From Pseudomonadota bacterium (GTDB lineage Bacteria; Pseudomonadota; Alphaproteobacteria; Acetobacterales; Acetobacteraceae): DNA of 32,561 bases. Numbering within the stretch: the stretch's first letter is position 1; every line of letters starts with the position of its first letter. The notes beneath the pieces were generated by a model. It worked only from the letters and a program-made list of their open reading frames with translations, had not been told where the DNA came from and made no database searches. Both the position numbers and the translations under genes were made by a program. Where the stretch lies: the NCBI GenBank assembly GCA_021845595.1, contig JAJZVV010000023.1, positions 1-32,561 on the forward strand. The letters are read 5' to 3'. Shown here in pieces: positions 1 to 10,674 of the stretch.

Positions 1-269
<269 letters not shown>

Positions 270-464
270 GCCGCGCCCGGACCGCTGTCGGCGGCGTGGG
301 CGGTATCGCCGGCGCCGAGCCGCCGCGATGCGGCGTGCCGGGCGGCGCGAACGATCGCGAAGACACAATCGCGTTACTGCTTCGCTTGTACGATGGACAG
401 CGCGTCTCAGGATTGGCATCGTCGAACTGATTTTGGTTCGCAACCGCACCGTATGACCGGCCCC

Positions 465-477
465 GGGAGGCCCTCCC
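465..477 (+). promoter_or_regulatory. Ribosome binding site inside a small palindrome, copy 1
   Basis: GGGAGG at 465-470 lies 7 nt before the ATG at 478 and is followed directly by CCTCCC. The 13-mer GGGAGGCCCTCCC can fold into a 5-bp stem (465-469 with 473-477) that would hide the Shine-Dalgarno bases beside the start codon. The other three copies use a GGGGGG-type site in a different leader. Confidence 0.5.
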
Positions 478-1425
<948 letters not shown>

Positions 1426-1508
1426 GCGCGGCCCTTCCTCCGCTACGGTTGCCGGCGCGCCTGTGGGAAGTGCGCAAGGGCCAATTCGTTGCGATTTCAA
1501 CTCCTTGA

Positions 1509-1537
1509 TTGACAGCGCCCGTCCCAATCGTGATACT
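1509..1537 (+). promoter_or_regulatory. Sigma-70-type promoter of array copy 2
   Basis: TTGACA at 1509-1514 matches the -35 consensus exactly. After 17 bp comes GATACT at 1532-1537 as the -10. Transcription would start near 1544, giving a leader of about 47 nt with a G-rich ribosome binding site before the ATG at 1591. Confidence 0.65.
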
Positions 1538-1590
1538 TCGATTAACTTTCGCTTCACACTCGCGCGAATGAACCATCTCGGGGGGCTCGC

Positions 1591-2565
<975 letters not shown>

Positions 2566-2648
2566 GCGCGGCCCTTCCTCCGCTACGGTTGCCGGCGCGC
2601 CTGTGGGAAGTGCGCAAGGGCCAATTCGTTGCGATTTCAACTCCTTGA

Positions 2649-2677
2649 TTGACAGCGCCCGTCCCAATCGTGATACT
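2649..2677 (+). promoter_or_regulatory. Sigma-70-type promoter of array copy 3
   Basis: This is the same cassette as before copy 2: TTGACA at 2649-2654, a 17-bp spacer and GATACT at 2672-2677. The whole 165-bp spacer appears identical to the one at 1426-1590. Confidence 0.65.
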
Positions 2678-2730
2678 TCGATTAACTTTCGCTTCACACT
2701 CGCGCGAATGAACCATCTCGGGGGGCTCGC

Positions 2731-3678
2731 ATGACCCAACTGACGCATCTCTCCGCCGGCGCCACGGTGCTGGTGCTGGCGCTGGCCGGCACGGCGCCGG
2801 CGCACGCGACCCCGGTGCTGACCGATACGACGCCGGGCCCGACGAATTTCACCGCCGGCGCCGGCGGCATTTACGACATCGTCGCCTACGGCGCTGAGGG
2901 CGGTGCGGGGGGCGGATTTTCCGGGGGCAAGGGCGCGGAATGGGGTGGGGCGTTCACCCTGGCCGCGGGTGAGAGGCTCTCGATCATCGTCGGTGGCCAA
3001 GGGGGCAATGGAGTCTTCGCTGGCGGCGGCGGCGGCGGCAGCTTCGTGATCGCGCCCAACGGCACGCCCACCGGCCTACCGCTGGTGATCGCGGGCGGTG
3101 GCGGCGGCGCCGGCTCTTCCGGCGGCGGCGGTGGCGGCGGTGCGAATGCTGGCGCCGGTTCGCTCGGCGGCGGCGCCGGTGGTACCGGCGGCCACGGCGG
3201 CGCCGGTGGGGGGATCGATGGCGGCGGCGGGGGCGGCGGTTTTCTGTCGGCCGGGGGGGGCAATGGCAGCGGGAGCGGCGGCCAAGGCGGAGCCGGCGGC
3301 GGCGGCGCTGGCGGTGGCAGCTTCAGCGTCTATCGCGCCGTCGTCGGCGGCGGCGGCGGCGTCGGCGGCGGCGGCGGCGGCGGCAGCAGCGGTGGCGGCG
3401 GCGGCGGCGGCTATAACGGCGGCGGCGGCGGCGGCAGCGGTGGCGGCGGCGGTGGCGGGTCGTATCTGGCCCCGTCCTTCATCGCCGGCAGCAGCATCGA
3501 GAATGGCGGCGTGCGGACCGGCAACGGCGAGGTTTTGATCTCGTTCGTCTCGCCCACCACTGTGCCGGAGCCGGCCTCGCTCACCCTGCTGGGCAGCGGC
3601 CTGGCCGGGTTGCTGGCCTTCCGGCGGCGGCTCTCCCGCAGGCAGCGGGACGGCGGGCCCGAACCCTCGGCCGCGTAG
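2731..3678 (+). CDS. Glycine-rich PEP-CTERM exported protein (array copy 3)
   Basis: This 315-aa protein is the closest relative of copy 2: both share RLSIIVGGQGGNG, GGGGGAGS, the GGHGGAGGG block and YLAPSFIAG. It differs by AEGGAGGGFSGGKG near residue 55, by AFTLAAGE in place of EFALTAGE, and by SFSVYRAVVGGG inside the glycine core. The signal peptide ends in APAHA. The C-terminal sorting tail has VPEPASL like the truncated copy 0, whereas copies 1, 2 and 4 have APEPASL. It contains no cysteine. As in the other copies, the middle is variable and the export and sorting signals are kept nearly unchanged, as expected of a secreted structural family under diversification or neutral repeat drift. 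Confidence 0.9.
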   Translation: MTQLTHLSAGATVLVLALAGTAPAHATPVLTDTTPGPTNFTAGAGGIYDIVAYGAEGGAGGGFSGGKGAEWGGAFTLAAGERLSIIVGGQGGNGVFAGGGGGGSFVIAPNGTPTGLPLVIAGGGGGAGSSGGGGGGGANAGAGSLGGGAGGTGGHGGAGGGIDGGGGGGGFLSAGGGNGSGSGGQGGAGGGGAGGGSFSVYRAVVGGGGGVGGGGGGGSSGGGGGGGYNGGGGGGSGGGGGGGSYLAPSFIAGSSIENGGVRTGNGEVLISFVSPTTVPEPASLTLLGSGLAGLLAFRRRLSRRQRDGGPEPSAA

Positions 3679-3761
3679 GCGCGGCCCTTCCTCCGCTACG
3701 GTTGCCGGCGCGCCTGTGGGAAGTGCGCAAGGGCCAATTCGTTGCGATTTCAACTCCTTGA

Positions 3762-3790
3762 TTGACAGCGCCCGTCCCAATCGTGATACT
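3762..3790 (+). promoter_or_regulatory. Sigma-70-type promoter of array copy 4
   Basis: TTGACA at 3762-3767 and GATACT at 3785-3790 with a 17-bp spacer repeat the cassette found before copies 2 and 3. Only one base difference in the spacer is visible (3820). Confidence 0.65.
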
Positions 3791-3843
3791 TCGATTAACT
3801 TTCGCTTCACACTCGCGCGCATGAACCATCTCGGGGGGCTCGC

Positions 3844-4782
3844 ATGACCCAACTGACGCATCTTTCCGCCGGCGCCACGGTGCTGGTGCTGGCGCTGGCC
3901 GGCACGGCGCCGGCGCACGCGACCCCCGTGCTGACCGATACGACGCCGGGCCCGACGAATTTCACCGCCGGCGCCGGCGGCATCTACGACATCGTCGCCT
4001 ACGGCGCCCAGGGCGGTGCGGGAAGTTCCGGTGCCGGTGGGAAAGGCGCGGAGTGGGGTGGGGAGTTCGCCCTCACCACGGGTGAGAAGCTCACGATCGT
4101 CGTCGGCGGCCAGGGGGGTAGTTCGAGGATCGCCGCCGGCGGCGGCGGCGGCGGCAGTTTCGTGATCGCGCCCAACGGCACGCCCAGCGGCAGGCCGCTG
4201 GTGGTTGGCGGCGGCGGCGGCGGCGGCGGCCAAGACCCCGGCGGAAGCGGCGGGGCCGGGGGAGCGAACGCCGGCGCCGGCGGCGGAAGCGGCGGGGCCG
4301 GCGGCGTCGGCGGCCACGGCGGCGGCGGCGGCGGCGCCGAGGGCGGCGGCGGCGGTGGCGGTTTTCTGTCGGCCGGGGTCAGTGTCGTCGGTTCCAGCGG
4401 CGGCGGCGGCGGCGGTGCCCGCGGCGGGGCCGGCGGCGCCGGCGCTTCCGGTGGTGACGGCGGTGTCGGCGGCGGCGGTGGCGGCGGCAGCTTCGGCGGC
4501 GGCGGTGGTGGCGGCTATAACGGCGGCGGCGGCGGCGGCTATAACGGCGGTGGCGGCGGTGGCGACGGCGGCGGCGGTGGTGGCGGGTCGTATCTCGATC
4601 CGTCCGTCATCGCCGGCAGCAGCATCGAGAATCCGGGCGTGCGGACCGGCAATGGCGAGGTTTTGATCTCGTTCGTCTCGCCCACCACCGCGCCGGAGCC
4701 GGCCTCGCTCACCCTGCTGGGCAGCGGGCTCGCCGGGCTGCTGGGCGTGCTGCGGCGCAAGGTCCGCCGGCCGCCCGCGTAG
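3844..4782 (+). CDS. Glycine-rich PEP-CTERM exported protein (array copy 4)
   Basis: This 312-aa protein has the family signal peptide and domain. Its stretch 4045-4186 is identical by eye to 679-820 in copy 1 (142 bp, including KLTIVVGGQGGSSRIAAGG), although its promoter cassette belongs to the copy 2/3 type. This mosaic suggests gene conversion or unequal crossing-over. The glycine core has two GGYNGGGGGG modules in a row. The sorting tail diverges after the membrane segment (LGVLRRKVRRPPA instead of AFRRRLSRRQRDGG), marking the outer end of the array. A TPR-sulfotransferase gene begins 37 nt after the stop and could be read from the same transcript. Confidence 0.9.
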   Translation: MTQLTHLSAGATVLVLALAGTAPAHATPVLTDTTPGPTNFTAGAGGIYDIVAYGAQGGAGSSGAGGKGAEWGGEFALTTGEKLTIVVGGQGGSSRIAAGGGGGGSFVIAPNGTPSGRPLVVGGGGGGGGQDPGGSGGAGGANAGAGGGSGGAGGVGGHGGGGGGAEGGGGGGGFLSAGVSVVGSSGGGGGGARGGAGGAGASGGDGGVGGGGGGGSFGGGGGGGYNGGGGGGYNGGGGGGDGGGGGGGSYLDPSVIAGSSIENPGVRTGNGEVLISFVSPTTAPEPASLTLLGSGLAGLLGVLRRKVRRPPA

Positions 4783-4819
4783 CATCGCCGCCCGCCCGGA
4801 GGGACGCGAACAAGGCACG

Positions 4820-6862
4820 ATGAGCGAGACCGTCGATCTCGCGGCGACGCTGGCGGAGGCGGAGGCGCTCTATGCGCGCGGCGCGTTTGCCGAGATGGTG
4901 GCGCTGCTCTCCGGCCTCGCCACGGCGGAACAGTGCAACGCCAGCGTTTTCCGCCTGCTCGGCCTGGCCCAGCTCGGCCTCGGTGCGATCGCGGAGTGCC
5001 TCGCCTCCATCGAGGCGGCGGTGCAGCGCGAACCGGACGATGCCCAGATCGCGCTGCTGTACGGCATCGCCCTGCAGACCGCCGGGCGGATCGCGGAGGC
5101 GCCGGCGCAGTATCGCCGCGCCGCCGAAGCCATGCCGCAGAATGCCGCGCCGCTGGTGAACTGGGCGGCGGCAGAGATCGCCCTCGGCGATGTCAAGGCG
5201 GCGATCCGCCTGGCGAAGCGGGGCCAGGCGCTGGCGCCGCAGATGCCGCACGCGCATTACGTGCTGGGGCAGGCGCTGCTCGCCGCCGGGCGCTGGGCGG
5301 AGGCGCGGGCGGCGTTCGGGCGCAGCACGGACCTCAATCCCCGGTTCGCCGATGGCTGGATCAACGCCGGCCTCGCCGAATACCGACTCGGCCGGATCAA
5401 CGCAGCGATGGCCGCGATGCGCGCCGCGCTGCAGGTCGACCCTGGGCATGTGAAGGCGGCGGGAAATCTCGCCGTGTTCCTGCGGCTCACCGGCCAGAGC
5501 GAAGCGGCGGAGCAGATCCTGCGGCAGGTGGCGCGCATCCCGGCGGCCGCGGATGCGCGGCTCAGCCTCGCGAGCGGGCTGCTGCAGGACGATCGCCACG
5601 CGGAGGCGCTGGCGCTGCTGGAGAGCGAGCAGCCCGCCGATCCCGCACTCGCGACGCTGTGGCAGCTCCAGCATGCGCTGGCCCTGGTCTCCACCGGTGA
5701 CGCCGCGCGCGCGCGCGCGATCCTCGATGCGATCGGGCGGCCGGCGGCGGAATACATGCCGATGCTGAGCTGGCGGCGCGTGCTCGTCGCGGAGGCCGAG
5801 GGCGACATCGCCGCGGCGCGCGCCCACGCGCGGGAGACCGAGGACGCACTGCGGCGCAGCGGCCAGGACATGCTGCCGGAAAACCGGATCATGGCCCATT
5901 TCGACCTCGCCAAATTCTGGTCCCAATATGACGAACGCGCGCGCGCCTTCGCGCTCTGGGTGAGCGGGCACGCGCTTCTGCGGCAGATCCAGCCCTTCTC
6001 GCGCGCCGGCTTCCGCGCCTTCGTCAATGCCTCGATCACCGGCTTCTCCCGCGCGCGGCTGCAGGAAGGGCCGCTCGCCTCCAACCGCGACGCGGCGCCG
6101 GTGTTCATCGTCGGCCTGCCGCGTTCGGGAACCACGCTCGCCGAGCAGATCCTCGGCGCGCACCCGGCGGCGCATGCCGCGGGCGAGCGCCCCGCGCTGG
6201 GCCGGATGGTCGCCGCCCTCGGCGGCGGGGTGGAGGACGCGGCGTGCGCGCAGCGGGTCGCGGCGCTCGACACGGCGGCGCTCGATGCGGCAGCGGCCCG
6301 CTATCTCGCGGAGTTGCACGCGCTCGCCCCCGAGGCGGAGCGGATCGTCGACAAGATGCCGGCGAACGCGCTGTATCTCGGCCTCATCGCCACGATGCTG
6401 CCGGGCGCGCGCATCATCCATTGCGTGCGCGACCCGCGCGATACCGGGTTCTCGATCTTCACCTACCGTTTCTACGGCGAGCACCCCTACGCGCACGATC
6501 TCGCCGATCTCGGCTGGTATATGGGCCAGCACGCGCGGCTGATGGCGCATTGGCACGAGGCCTTGCCGACGCCGCCGCTGCGCCTGTCGCTGGTGGACTG
6601 GGTGGCGGATTTCCAGGGCACGCTGGCGCGCGTGCTTGAGTATATCGGGCTGCCGTACGACCCGGCGTGCGAGCGCTTCTTCGAGCGGGACGGCCCGGTG
6701 CGCACCGTCAGCAAACAGCAGGTGCGCGAACCGGTGAATGCGCGCGGGCTCGGGCGGTGGAAGCCGTATGCCGCGCAACTCGCGCCGATGATCGCGGAAC
6801 TGCCGAAGCCGCTGGGCCCCTCCGAGGACGAGCTGCTGCGCGCGCGAAGGCAACCAAGGTGA
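4820..6862 (+). CDS. TPR-repeat sulfotransferase
   Basis: This 680-aa protein has two parts. Residues 1 to about 300 are alanine-rich helical repeats of tetratricopeptide type (for example PLVNWAAAEIALGDVKAAIR and INAGLAEYRLGRINAAMAAM). Residues from about 425 form a sulfotransferase domain. VFIVGLPRSGTTLAEQ at 428-443 is the phosphosulfate-binding loop for PAPS, and CVRDPRDTGFS beginning near residue 535 is the 3'-phosphate-binding motif. It has no signal peptide and is probably cytoplasmic. The family moves sulfate from PAPS to a sugar, lipid or protein acceptor; the acceptor cannot be told from sequence. It follows the PEP-CTERM array by 37 nt, so a link to surface glycans or to those proteins is possible but unproven. 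Its last codons lie within a direct repeat (6850-6871). Confidence 0.85.
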   Translation: MSETVDLAATLAEAEALYARGAFAEMVALLSGLATAEQCNASVFRLLGLAQLGLGAIAECLASIEAAVQREPDDAQIALLYGIALQTAGRIAEAPAQYRRAAEAMPQNAAPLVNWAAAEIALGDVKAAIRLAKRGQALAPQMPHAHYVLGQALLAAGRWAEARAAFGRSTDLNPRFADGWINAGLAEYRLGRINAAMAAMRAALQVDPGHVKAAGNLAVFLRLTGQSEAAEQILRQVARIPAAADARLSLASGLLQDDRHAEALALLESEQPADPALATLWQLQHALALVSTGDAARARAILDAIGRPAAEYMPMLSWRRVLVAEAEGDIAAARAHARETEDALRRSGQDMLPENRIMAHFDLAKFWSQYDERARAFALWVSGHALLRQIQPFSRAGFRAFVNASITGFSRARLQEGPLASNRDAAPVFIVGLPRSGTTLAEQILGAHPAAHAAGERPALGRMVAALGGGVEDAACAQRVAALDTAALDAAAARYLAELHALAPEAERIVDKMPANALYLGLIATMLPGARIIHCVRDPRDTGFSIFTYRFYGEHPYAHDLADLGWYMGQHARLMAHWHEALPTPPLRLSLVDWVADFQGTLARVLEYIGLPYDPACERFFERDGPVRTVSKQQVREPVNARGLGRWKPYAAQLAPMIAELPKPLGPSEDELLRARRQPR

Positions 6863-6871
6863 CGGCGCAGC
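6850..6871 (+). repeat. 22-bp direct repeat, left copy
   Basis: This segment covers the last codons and stop of the sulfotransferase gene and recurs exactly at 7633-7654. The two copies bracket a segment made of a REPIN-like element, the MAPEG gene and a second REPIN-like element. Confidence 0.8.
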
Positions 6872-6990
6872 AAGCGTAGGGTGGGGTGCCCTTTTTGCAC
6901 CCCACCAACTTTCGGCAAGACTGCAAACGCCGAGAGGGCGCCCGACGCAAACGGTGGGGTGCGATAGGGCACCCCACCCTACGCTTGCTG
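6868..6990. repeat. REPIN-like element (two inverted REP hairpins), copy A
   Basis: GTAG at 6876-6879 is followed by a hairpin with perfect 10-bp arms GGTGGGGTGC (6880-6889) and GCACCCCACC (6897-6906). A second hairpin with the same arms lies in the opposite orientation (6953-6962 and 6969-6978) and ends in CTAC, the complement of GTAG. The outer 12 bp (6868-6879 and 6979-6990) are perfect inverted repeats. GTAG-plus-hairpin units are the hallmark of REP sequences mobilised by RAYT (TnpA-REP) transposases, and inverted pairs are called REPINs or BIMEs. No RAYT gene is in the window. Confidence 0.8.
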
Positions 6991-7095
6991 AACAACGCCA
7001 TTTCGCGGAACGCGCCGCTCAGACTTGGGCGGCGTGATGACACCAATGCAGCCTCCGGAAAACGCGGGGCGGTTCACATCGAAAGGGGCCATCGA

Positions 7096-7482
7096 ATGAA
7101 TGAGGTAGCTCTCATATGTGCAGCAGTGCTCGGGTTGTTGTTATTCGGCCTCGGAATGTGTGTCTCGTTGATGCGTTTTCGCGAAGGCAAGGTTTCTGGC
7201 TACGAGACAGACCCGGCGAACCTGTTACATAGATTCATCCGGGCTCACGCCAACACGGCCGAATACGTCCCTTTCCTCGCGGTATTGTTCCTCTATCTGG
7301 GCGCGCGATCGCCGTCCGCAGCGATCGTATCCCTGATCGTTGCCGCGACGCTGTGCCGCTGTTTGCTCGTCGTCGGGCTGATCGCGTGGCCAACGATGGC
7401 AAAACCCAACCCCGCCCGGTTCGTCGGCGCGCTTGGAACCTACGTAACCGGCTTGGCGCTATGCTTGACACTCCTGCACTGA
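7096..7482 (+). CDS. MAPEG-family small membrane protein
   Basis: This 128-aa protein has four hydrophobic segments (about residues 5-25, 55-72, 76-98 and 108-127). RFIRAHANTAEYVPF near residues 46-60 is typical of the MAPEG family, which includes glutathione-dependent membrane enzymes and many uncharacterised bacterial proteins. The substrate is unknown. The ATG at 7096 is chosen because AAGGGG lies just upstream and the hydrophobic segment begins at once; in-frame starts further upstream would translate the REP element. The gene is visibly less GC-rich than its neighbours and uses codons such as TTA, ATA and AGA that are rare around it. Identical REPIN-like elements and a direct repeat on both sides suggest it was inserted or duplicated as a cassette. 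Confidence 0.85.
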   Translation: MNEVALICAAVLGLLLFGLGMCVSLMRFREGKVSGYETDPANLLHRFIRAHANTAEYVPFLAVLFLYLGARSPSAAIVSLIVAATLCRCLLVVGLIAWPTMAKPNPARFVGALGTYVTGLALCLTLLH

Positions 7483-7495
7483 GAGCAAGCAAGCG

Positions 7496-7615
7496 CAGCA
7501 AGCGTAGGGTGGGGTGCCCTTTTTGCACCCCACCAACTTTCGGCAAGACTGCAAACGCCGAGAGGGCGCCCGACGCAAGCGGTGGGGTGCGGAAGGGCAC
7601 CCCACCCTACGCTTG
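7496..7615. repeat. REPIN-like element, copy B
   Basis: This is nearly identical to copy A and in the same orientation. GTAG lies at 7504-7507, hairpin arms at 7508-7517 and 7525-7534, inverted hairpin arms at 7581-7590 and 7597-7606, and CTAC at 7607-7610. Differences from copy A are concentrated in the second loop (GGAAGG against GATAGG) and at the far right edge. Confidence 0.8.
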
Positions 7616-7632
7616 GTACTGCGGGCACGAAC

Positions 7633-7654
7633 GCAACCAAGGTGACGGCGCAGC
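7633..7654 (+). repeat. 22-bp direct repeat, right copy
   Basis: This is an exact copy of 6850-6871, including the bases that encode the end of the sulfotransferase gene there. No gene ends here. It looks like a duplicated target or a recombination scar on the right side of the MAPEG cassette. Confidence 0.8.
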
Positions 7655-7773
7655 TGCGGCCCCACCCCTCGCTCGCTGGGCGCGGCGCCGCGGGCGGCGG
7701 CGGATCGGTTGATGGAAATCAATGCAGCATAAATGGTCCGGACGAGAATGGCAGGTGACGGAGGTGCCCGAAC

Positions 7774-8844
7774 ATGGCTGTCCAAGCGGATCTGGTAGCG
7801 TTCGTCGGCGAGGCTTTGCGGCAGGGGATTCCCCGTGCGCGGATCGAGCAGGTTCTCTCGGAGGCCGGCTGGCCCGCCGCGCGCGTGAACGAGGCACTGC
7901 AGAGCTACGCGGTTGTCGAATTTCCGATCCCGGTGCCCCGGCCTAAGCCTTATCTGTCGGCGTTCGAGGCTTTCCTCTACCTCGTCATGTTCTCCGCGCT
8001 CTACATGAGCGCGATCGATCTCGGGCAACTGGCGTTCAAGTTCATCGATCTTGTGTTTCCCGATCGGGCGACGGACTACTCTGATCCGGTATTCCTCATC
8101 CAGTCGTTACGATGGCCGGTTGCCCAGCTGATCATCGCGTTCCCAGTGTTCCTGTATCTCACGGTCTACGTCCACCGCGTGATGGATGCGGGGGCAGTCC
8201 GGCACGACTCGCGGGTCCGGAAATGGCTGACCTATCTGACCCTGTTCGCCGCGGCGATTGTGCTGATCGGCGATCTGACATCGCTCCTCTACAACCTGAT
8301 CAGCGGCGAGCTGACAGCGCGGATCGTGCTCAAGGTCCTGACCGTGGCGATCATCGCCGGGGCGATCTTCGGCTACTATCTGCGGGATGTGCGCCCCGCC
8401 GAGCCGATGAAACGGCCGGTGGTGACGATGCAACATCGCGTCCTGCTCGGTGGCGTGACCGCGGTGGTGATCGCCGCGGTTGCCGCGTCCCTCATCGTCA
8501 TCGGGTCGCCGGAGAAACAGAGACAACGGCACCTCGATGAGGTCAGGTCGGGGGATCTTGGGCGGATCGTCAACGAGGTCAGGGCTTATTTCTCGTCCTA
8601 TAAGGCGCTGCCCCCGACGCTTGATGCCTTGGTGCTCCGCCCAGGCCGCGAGGTGCCGAAGGATCCCGTGACCCGCGCGCCTTATGAATACGCGGTGCTC
8701 GGCCCGGTGCGCTACCGGCTCTGCGCGGACTTCCAGTTGAAAGCCGAGTACGCCTGGTCCGGGCGCAGGGAGGAATGGCGGCACGGAAAGGGCCATACCT
8801 GCTTCGAGTATGAGATCGAGCCCAACTCTCCCGCCGCCCGCTGA
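7774..8844 (+). CDS. DUF5671-type multi-pass membrane protein
   Basis: This 356-aa protein starts at an ATG preceded by GGAGG. Residues 1-50 form a small helical module (FVGEALRQGIPRARIEQVLSEAGW). About five membrane segments follow (roughly 64-88, 110-130, 150-172, 178-200 and 217-240), the first with the DUF5671-like pattern YLVMFSALYMSAIDLGQL. The last 110 residues are soluble and contain LPPTLDAL and KDPVTRAPYEY, a pattern reminiscent of type II pseudopilin or secreted beta-rich domains. It is probably an inner-membrane protein with a C-terminal domain on one face. The function is unknown. It stands alone between the MAPEG cassette and the chemoreceptor gene. Confidence 0.75.
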   Translation: MAVQADLVAFVGEALRQGIPRARIEQVLSEAGWPAARVNEALQSYAVVEFPIPVPRPKPYLSAFEAFLYLVMFSALYMSAIDLGQLAFKFIDLVFPDRATDYSDPVFLIQSLRWPVAQLIIAFPVFLYLTVYVHRVMDAGAVRHDSRVRKWLTYLTLFAAAIVLIGDLTSLLYNLISGELTARIVLKVLTVAIIAGAIFGYYLRDVRPAEPMKRPVVTMQHRVLLGGVTAVVIAAVAASLIVIGSPEKQRQRHLDEVRSGDLGRIVNEVRAYFSSYKALPPTLDALVLRPGREVPKDPVTRAPYEYAVLGPVRYRLCADFQLKAEYAWSGRREEWRHGKGHTCFEYEIEPNSPAAR

Positions 8845-8927
8845 ACCCGCCCCCTTCCCCCGCCCGCCGCCGTTAAGCCGCAATTCACCGCGGGCTGGCA
8901 CGCTCTGCGTCGAACCAAGGGGATAGG

Positions 8928-10631
8928 GTGTCGATGCGGACTCTCATAGGGCGGCTCGGCCGTTTCGGGTTGGCGGCGCGGCTGACGGCGATCGTGCTCG
9001 GGTGTCTGGTCCTCGGGCTCAGCGTGGTGCAGATCGCCGCGCTGCGCACCAGCAAGGCGGCGCTGGCCGAGCGCATGCAGGTCAATCTCGGCGCCAATCT
9101 CGCGCTGCTCGAGGCCTATCTCGATCCGCTCGGCACCGTCTGGTCGCGCGACAAGAACGGCACGCTGCTGCTCGGCACCCATCCGCTGGATGGGCGCAAC
9201 GACATTCCGGACCGGCTGACCGCGACCGATGCCGCTGCCGTGGCCACGATCTTTGCCGGCGACACCCGCGTCGCCACCTCGGTGAAGAAGCCGGACGGCA
9301 GCCGCGCCCTCGGCACCAAGCTGGCACACGGGCCGATCTACGACGCGGTGATCGGCAACGCCCAGACCTATCGCGGCACCGCCGAGATTCTCGGCCAGCG
9401 GTTTTTCACCGTCTACGAGCCGATGCTCGACGAGTCCGGCCAGGTCGCCGGCATTCTGTTCGTCGGCGTCGCCACCGCCGAGCTCGACCGGCTCGATGCC
9501 GCGCTGCGCCGCCAGGGATTCTACACCGCCATCGCCGCCGTGATCGTCTTCGGTCTCATCGGCTACGGGTTTCTCTCCCGCTCGCTGCGCCCGCTGCGCG
9601 CGCTGGAGGGCGCGATGCGGCGCATGGCCGCTGGCGATCTCGCGGTCGAGGTCGTGGGCGGCGAGCGCGGCGACGAGGTCGGGCAGATGGCCTGCGCCCT
9701 CGGCGTGCTGCGCGACGGGCTGAAGCGCGCCCAGACGCTGGAAGCGGAAAAGCACGCCGCCGAGGCGCGCGCGGAGGCGCACGCGCGCGAGCAGCGCGCG
9801 GAGCTGGCGCGGCGTTTCGAACAGGCGGTGGGCGGCGTCGTCGGCGGCGTGCGCCAGGCCGCGGGCCGGCTCGCCGCCACCAGTTCCCGCCTCTCCACCA
9901 TCGCCGGGGCGACCGCGCGCGGCGCCGGCGAGGTCGCGACCGCCACCGGCGAGGCCTCCGCCAGCGTGCAGAGCGTCGCCGCCGCGGCCGAGGAGCTTTC
10001 CGCCTCCGTCACCGAGATCGACCGCCAGATCGCCGCCGGCTCCGAAATCACCGCCGCCGCGGCGCGCGATGCCGAGGCGACGGACAGCACCGTGCAGGCG
10101 CTGCTCGACGGCGCGCGGCGCATCGGCGACGTGGTGCGGCTGATCAACGACATCGCCGGGCAGACCAACCTGCTCGCCCTCAACGCCACCATCGAGGCGG
10201 CGCGGGCCGGGGAGGCCGGCAAGGGCTTCGCCGTGGTCGCCGGCGAGGTGAAGAGCCTCGCCAACCAGACCACCAAGGCGACCGAGGAGATCGCCGCCCA
10301 GATCGAGGCGATCCAGCGCACCACCGACGAGGCGGCGGAGGCGATCGCGCGCATCGGCCGCACCGTCGGCGAAATGGCGCGGATCGGCGCCGCCACCGCC
10401 GCCTCCGTCGCCCAGCAGGGCGAGGCGACGCGCGAGATCGCCGCCGCCGTCCAGCGCGTCGCCGGCTCCACCGGCGCGGTGGCCAGCCGCATCGGCGAGG
10501 TCTCCGCCAATGCCGGGCAGACCGAGACCGCGGTGGCCGAACTCGCCGCCGTCAGCACCGCCATCGACGGCGAGGGCCAGTCCCTGGAGCACGCCGTGCA
10601 GGGCTTCCTCGGGGCGCTGCAGGCGGCGTGA
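8928..10631 (+). CDS. Methyl-accepting chemotaxis protein with Cache sensor
   Basis: This 567-aa receptor has a first membrane helix near residues 18-40. A periplasmic sensor of the Cache_3-Cache_2 type (about 40-195; [24 protein letters not shown]) follows. The second helix spans about 197-218, then come a HAMP linker and a long cytoplasmic coiled coil. The signalling tip begins near residue 408 ([21 protein letters not shown]) and is the part that binds CheA and CheW. No CheR-tethering pentapeptide is present at the C-terminus, which ends GALQAA. The GTG at 8928 lies 4 nt after AAGGGGA, and an ATG at 8934 lies 10 nt after it; either could be the start. No chemotaxis kinase genes are nearby. 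The ligand is unknown. Confidence 0.9.
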   Translation: MSMRTLIGRLGRFGLAARLTAIVLGCLVLGLSVVQIAALRTSKAALAERMQVNLGANLALLEAYLDPLGTVWSRDKNGTLLLGTHPLDGRNDIPDRLTATDAAAVATIFAGDTRVATSVKKPDGSRALGTKLAHGPIYDAVIGNAQTYRGTAEILGQRFFTVYEPMLDESGQVAGILFVGVATAELDRLDAALRRQGFYTAIAAVIVFGLIGYGFLSRSLRPLRALEGAMRRMAAGDLAVEVVGGERGDEVGQMACALGVLRDGLKRAQTLEAEKHAAEARAEAHAREQRAELARRFEQAVGGVVGGVRQAAGRLAATSSRLSTIAGATARGAGEVATATGEASASVQSVAAAAEELSASVTEIDRQIAAGSEITAAAARDAEATDSTVQALLDGARRIGDVVRLINDIAGQTNLLALNATIEAARAGEAGKGFAVVAGEVKSLANQTTKATEEIAAQIEAIQRTTDEAAEAIARIGRTVGEMARIGAATAASVAQQGEATREIAAAVQRVAGSTGAVASRIGEVSANAGQTETAVAELAAVSTAIDGEGQSLEHAVQGFLGALQAA

Positions 10632-10674
10632 TCGGCGCTTGCCGCGCCAACGGTTCGAAGGCAGACTGTTCGCC

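Noticed and set aside
3076-4818. 580-aa alanine-rich open frame opposite the PEP-CTERM array
   Set aside because: Antisense of GGC-rich codons gives stop-free alanine or proline runs; no start signal or domain.
6886-7095. Upstream in-frame extension of the MAPEG gene
   Set aside because: It would translate the REPIN-like element; the ATG at 7096 has a ribosome binding site and starts at the first membrane segment.
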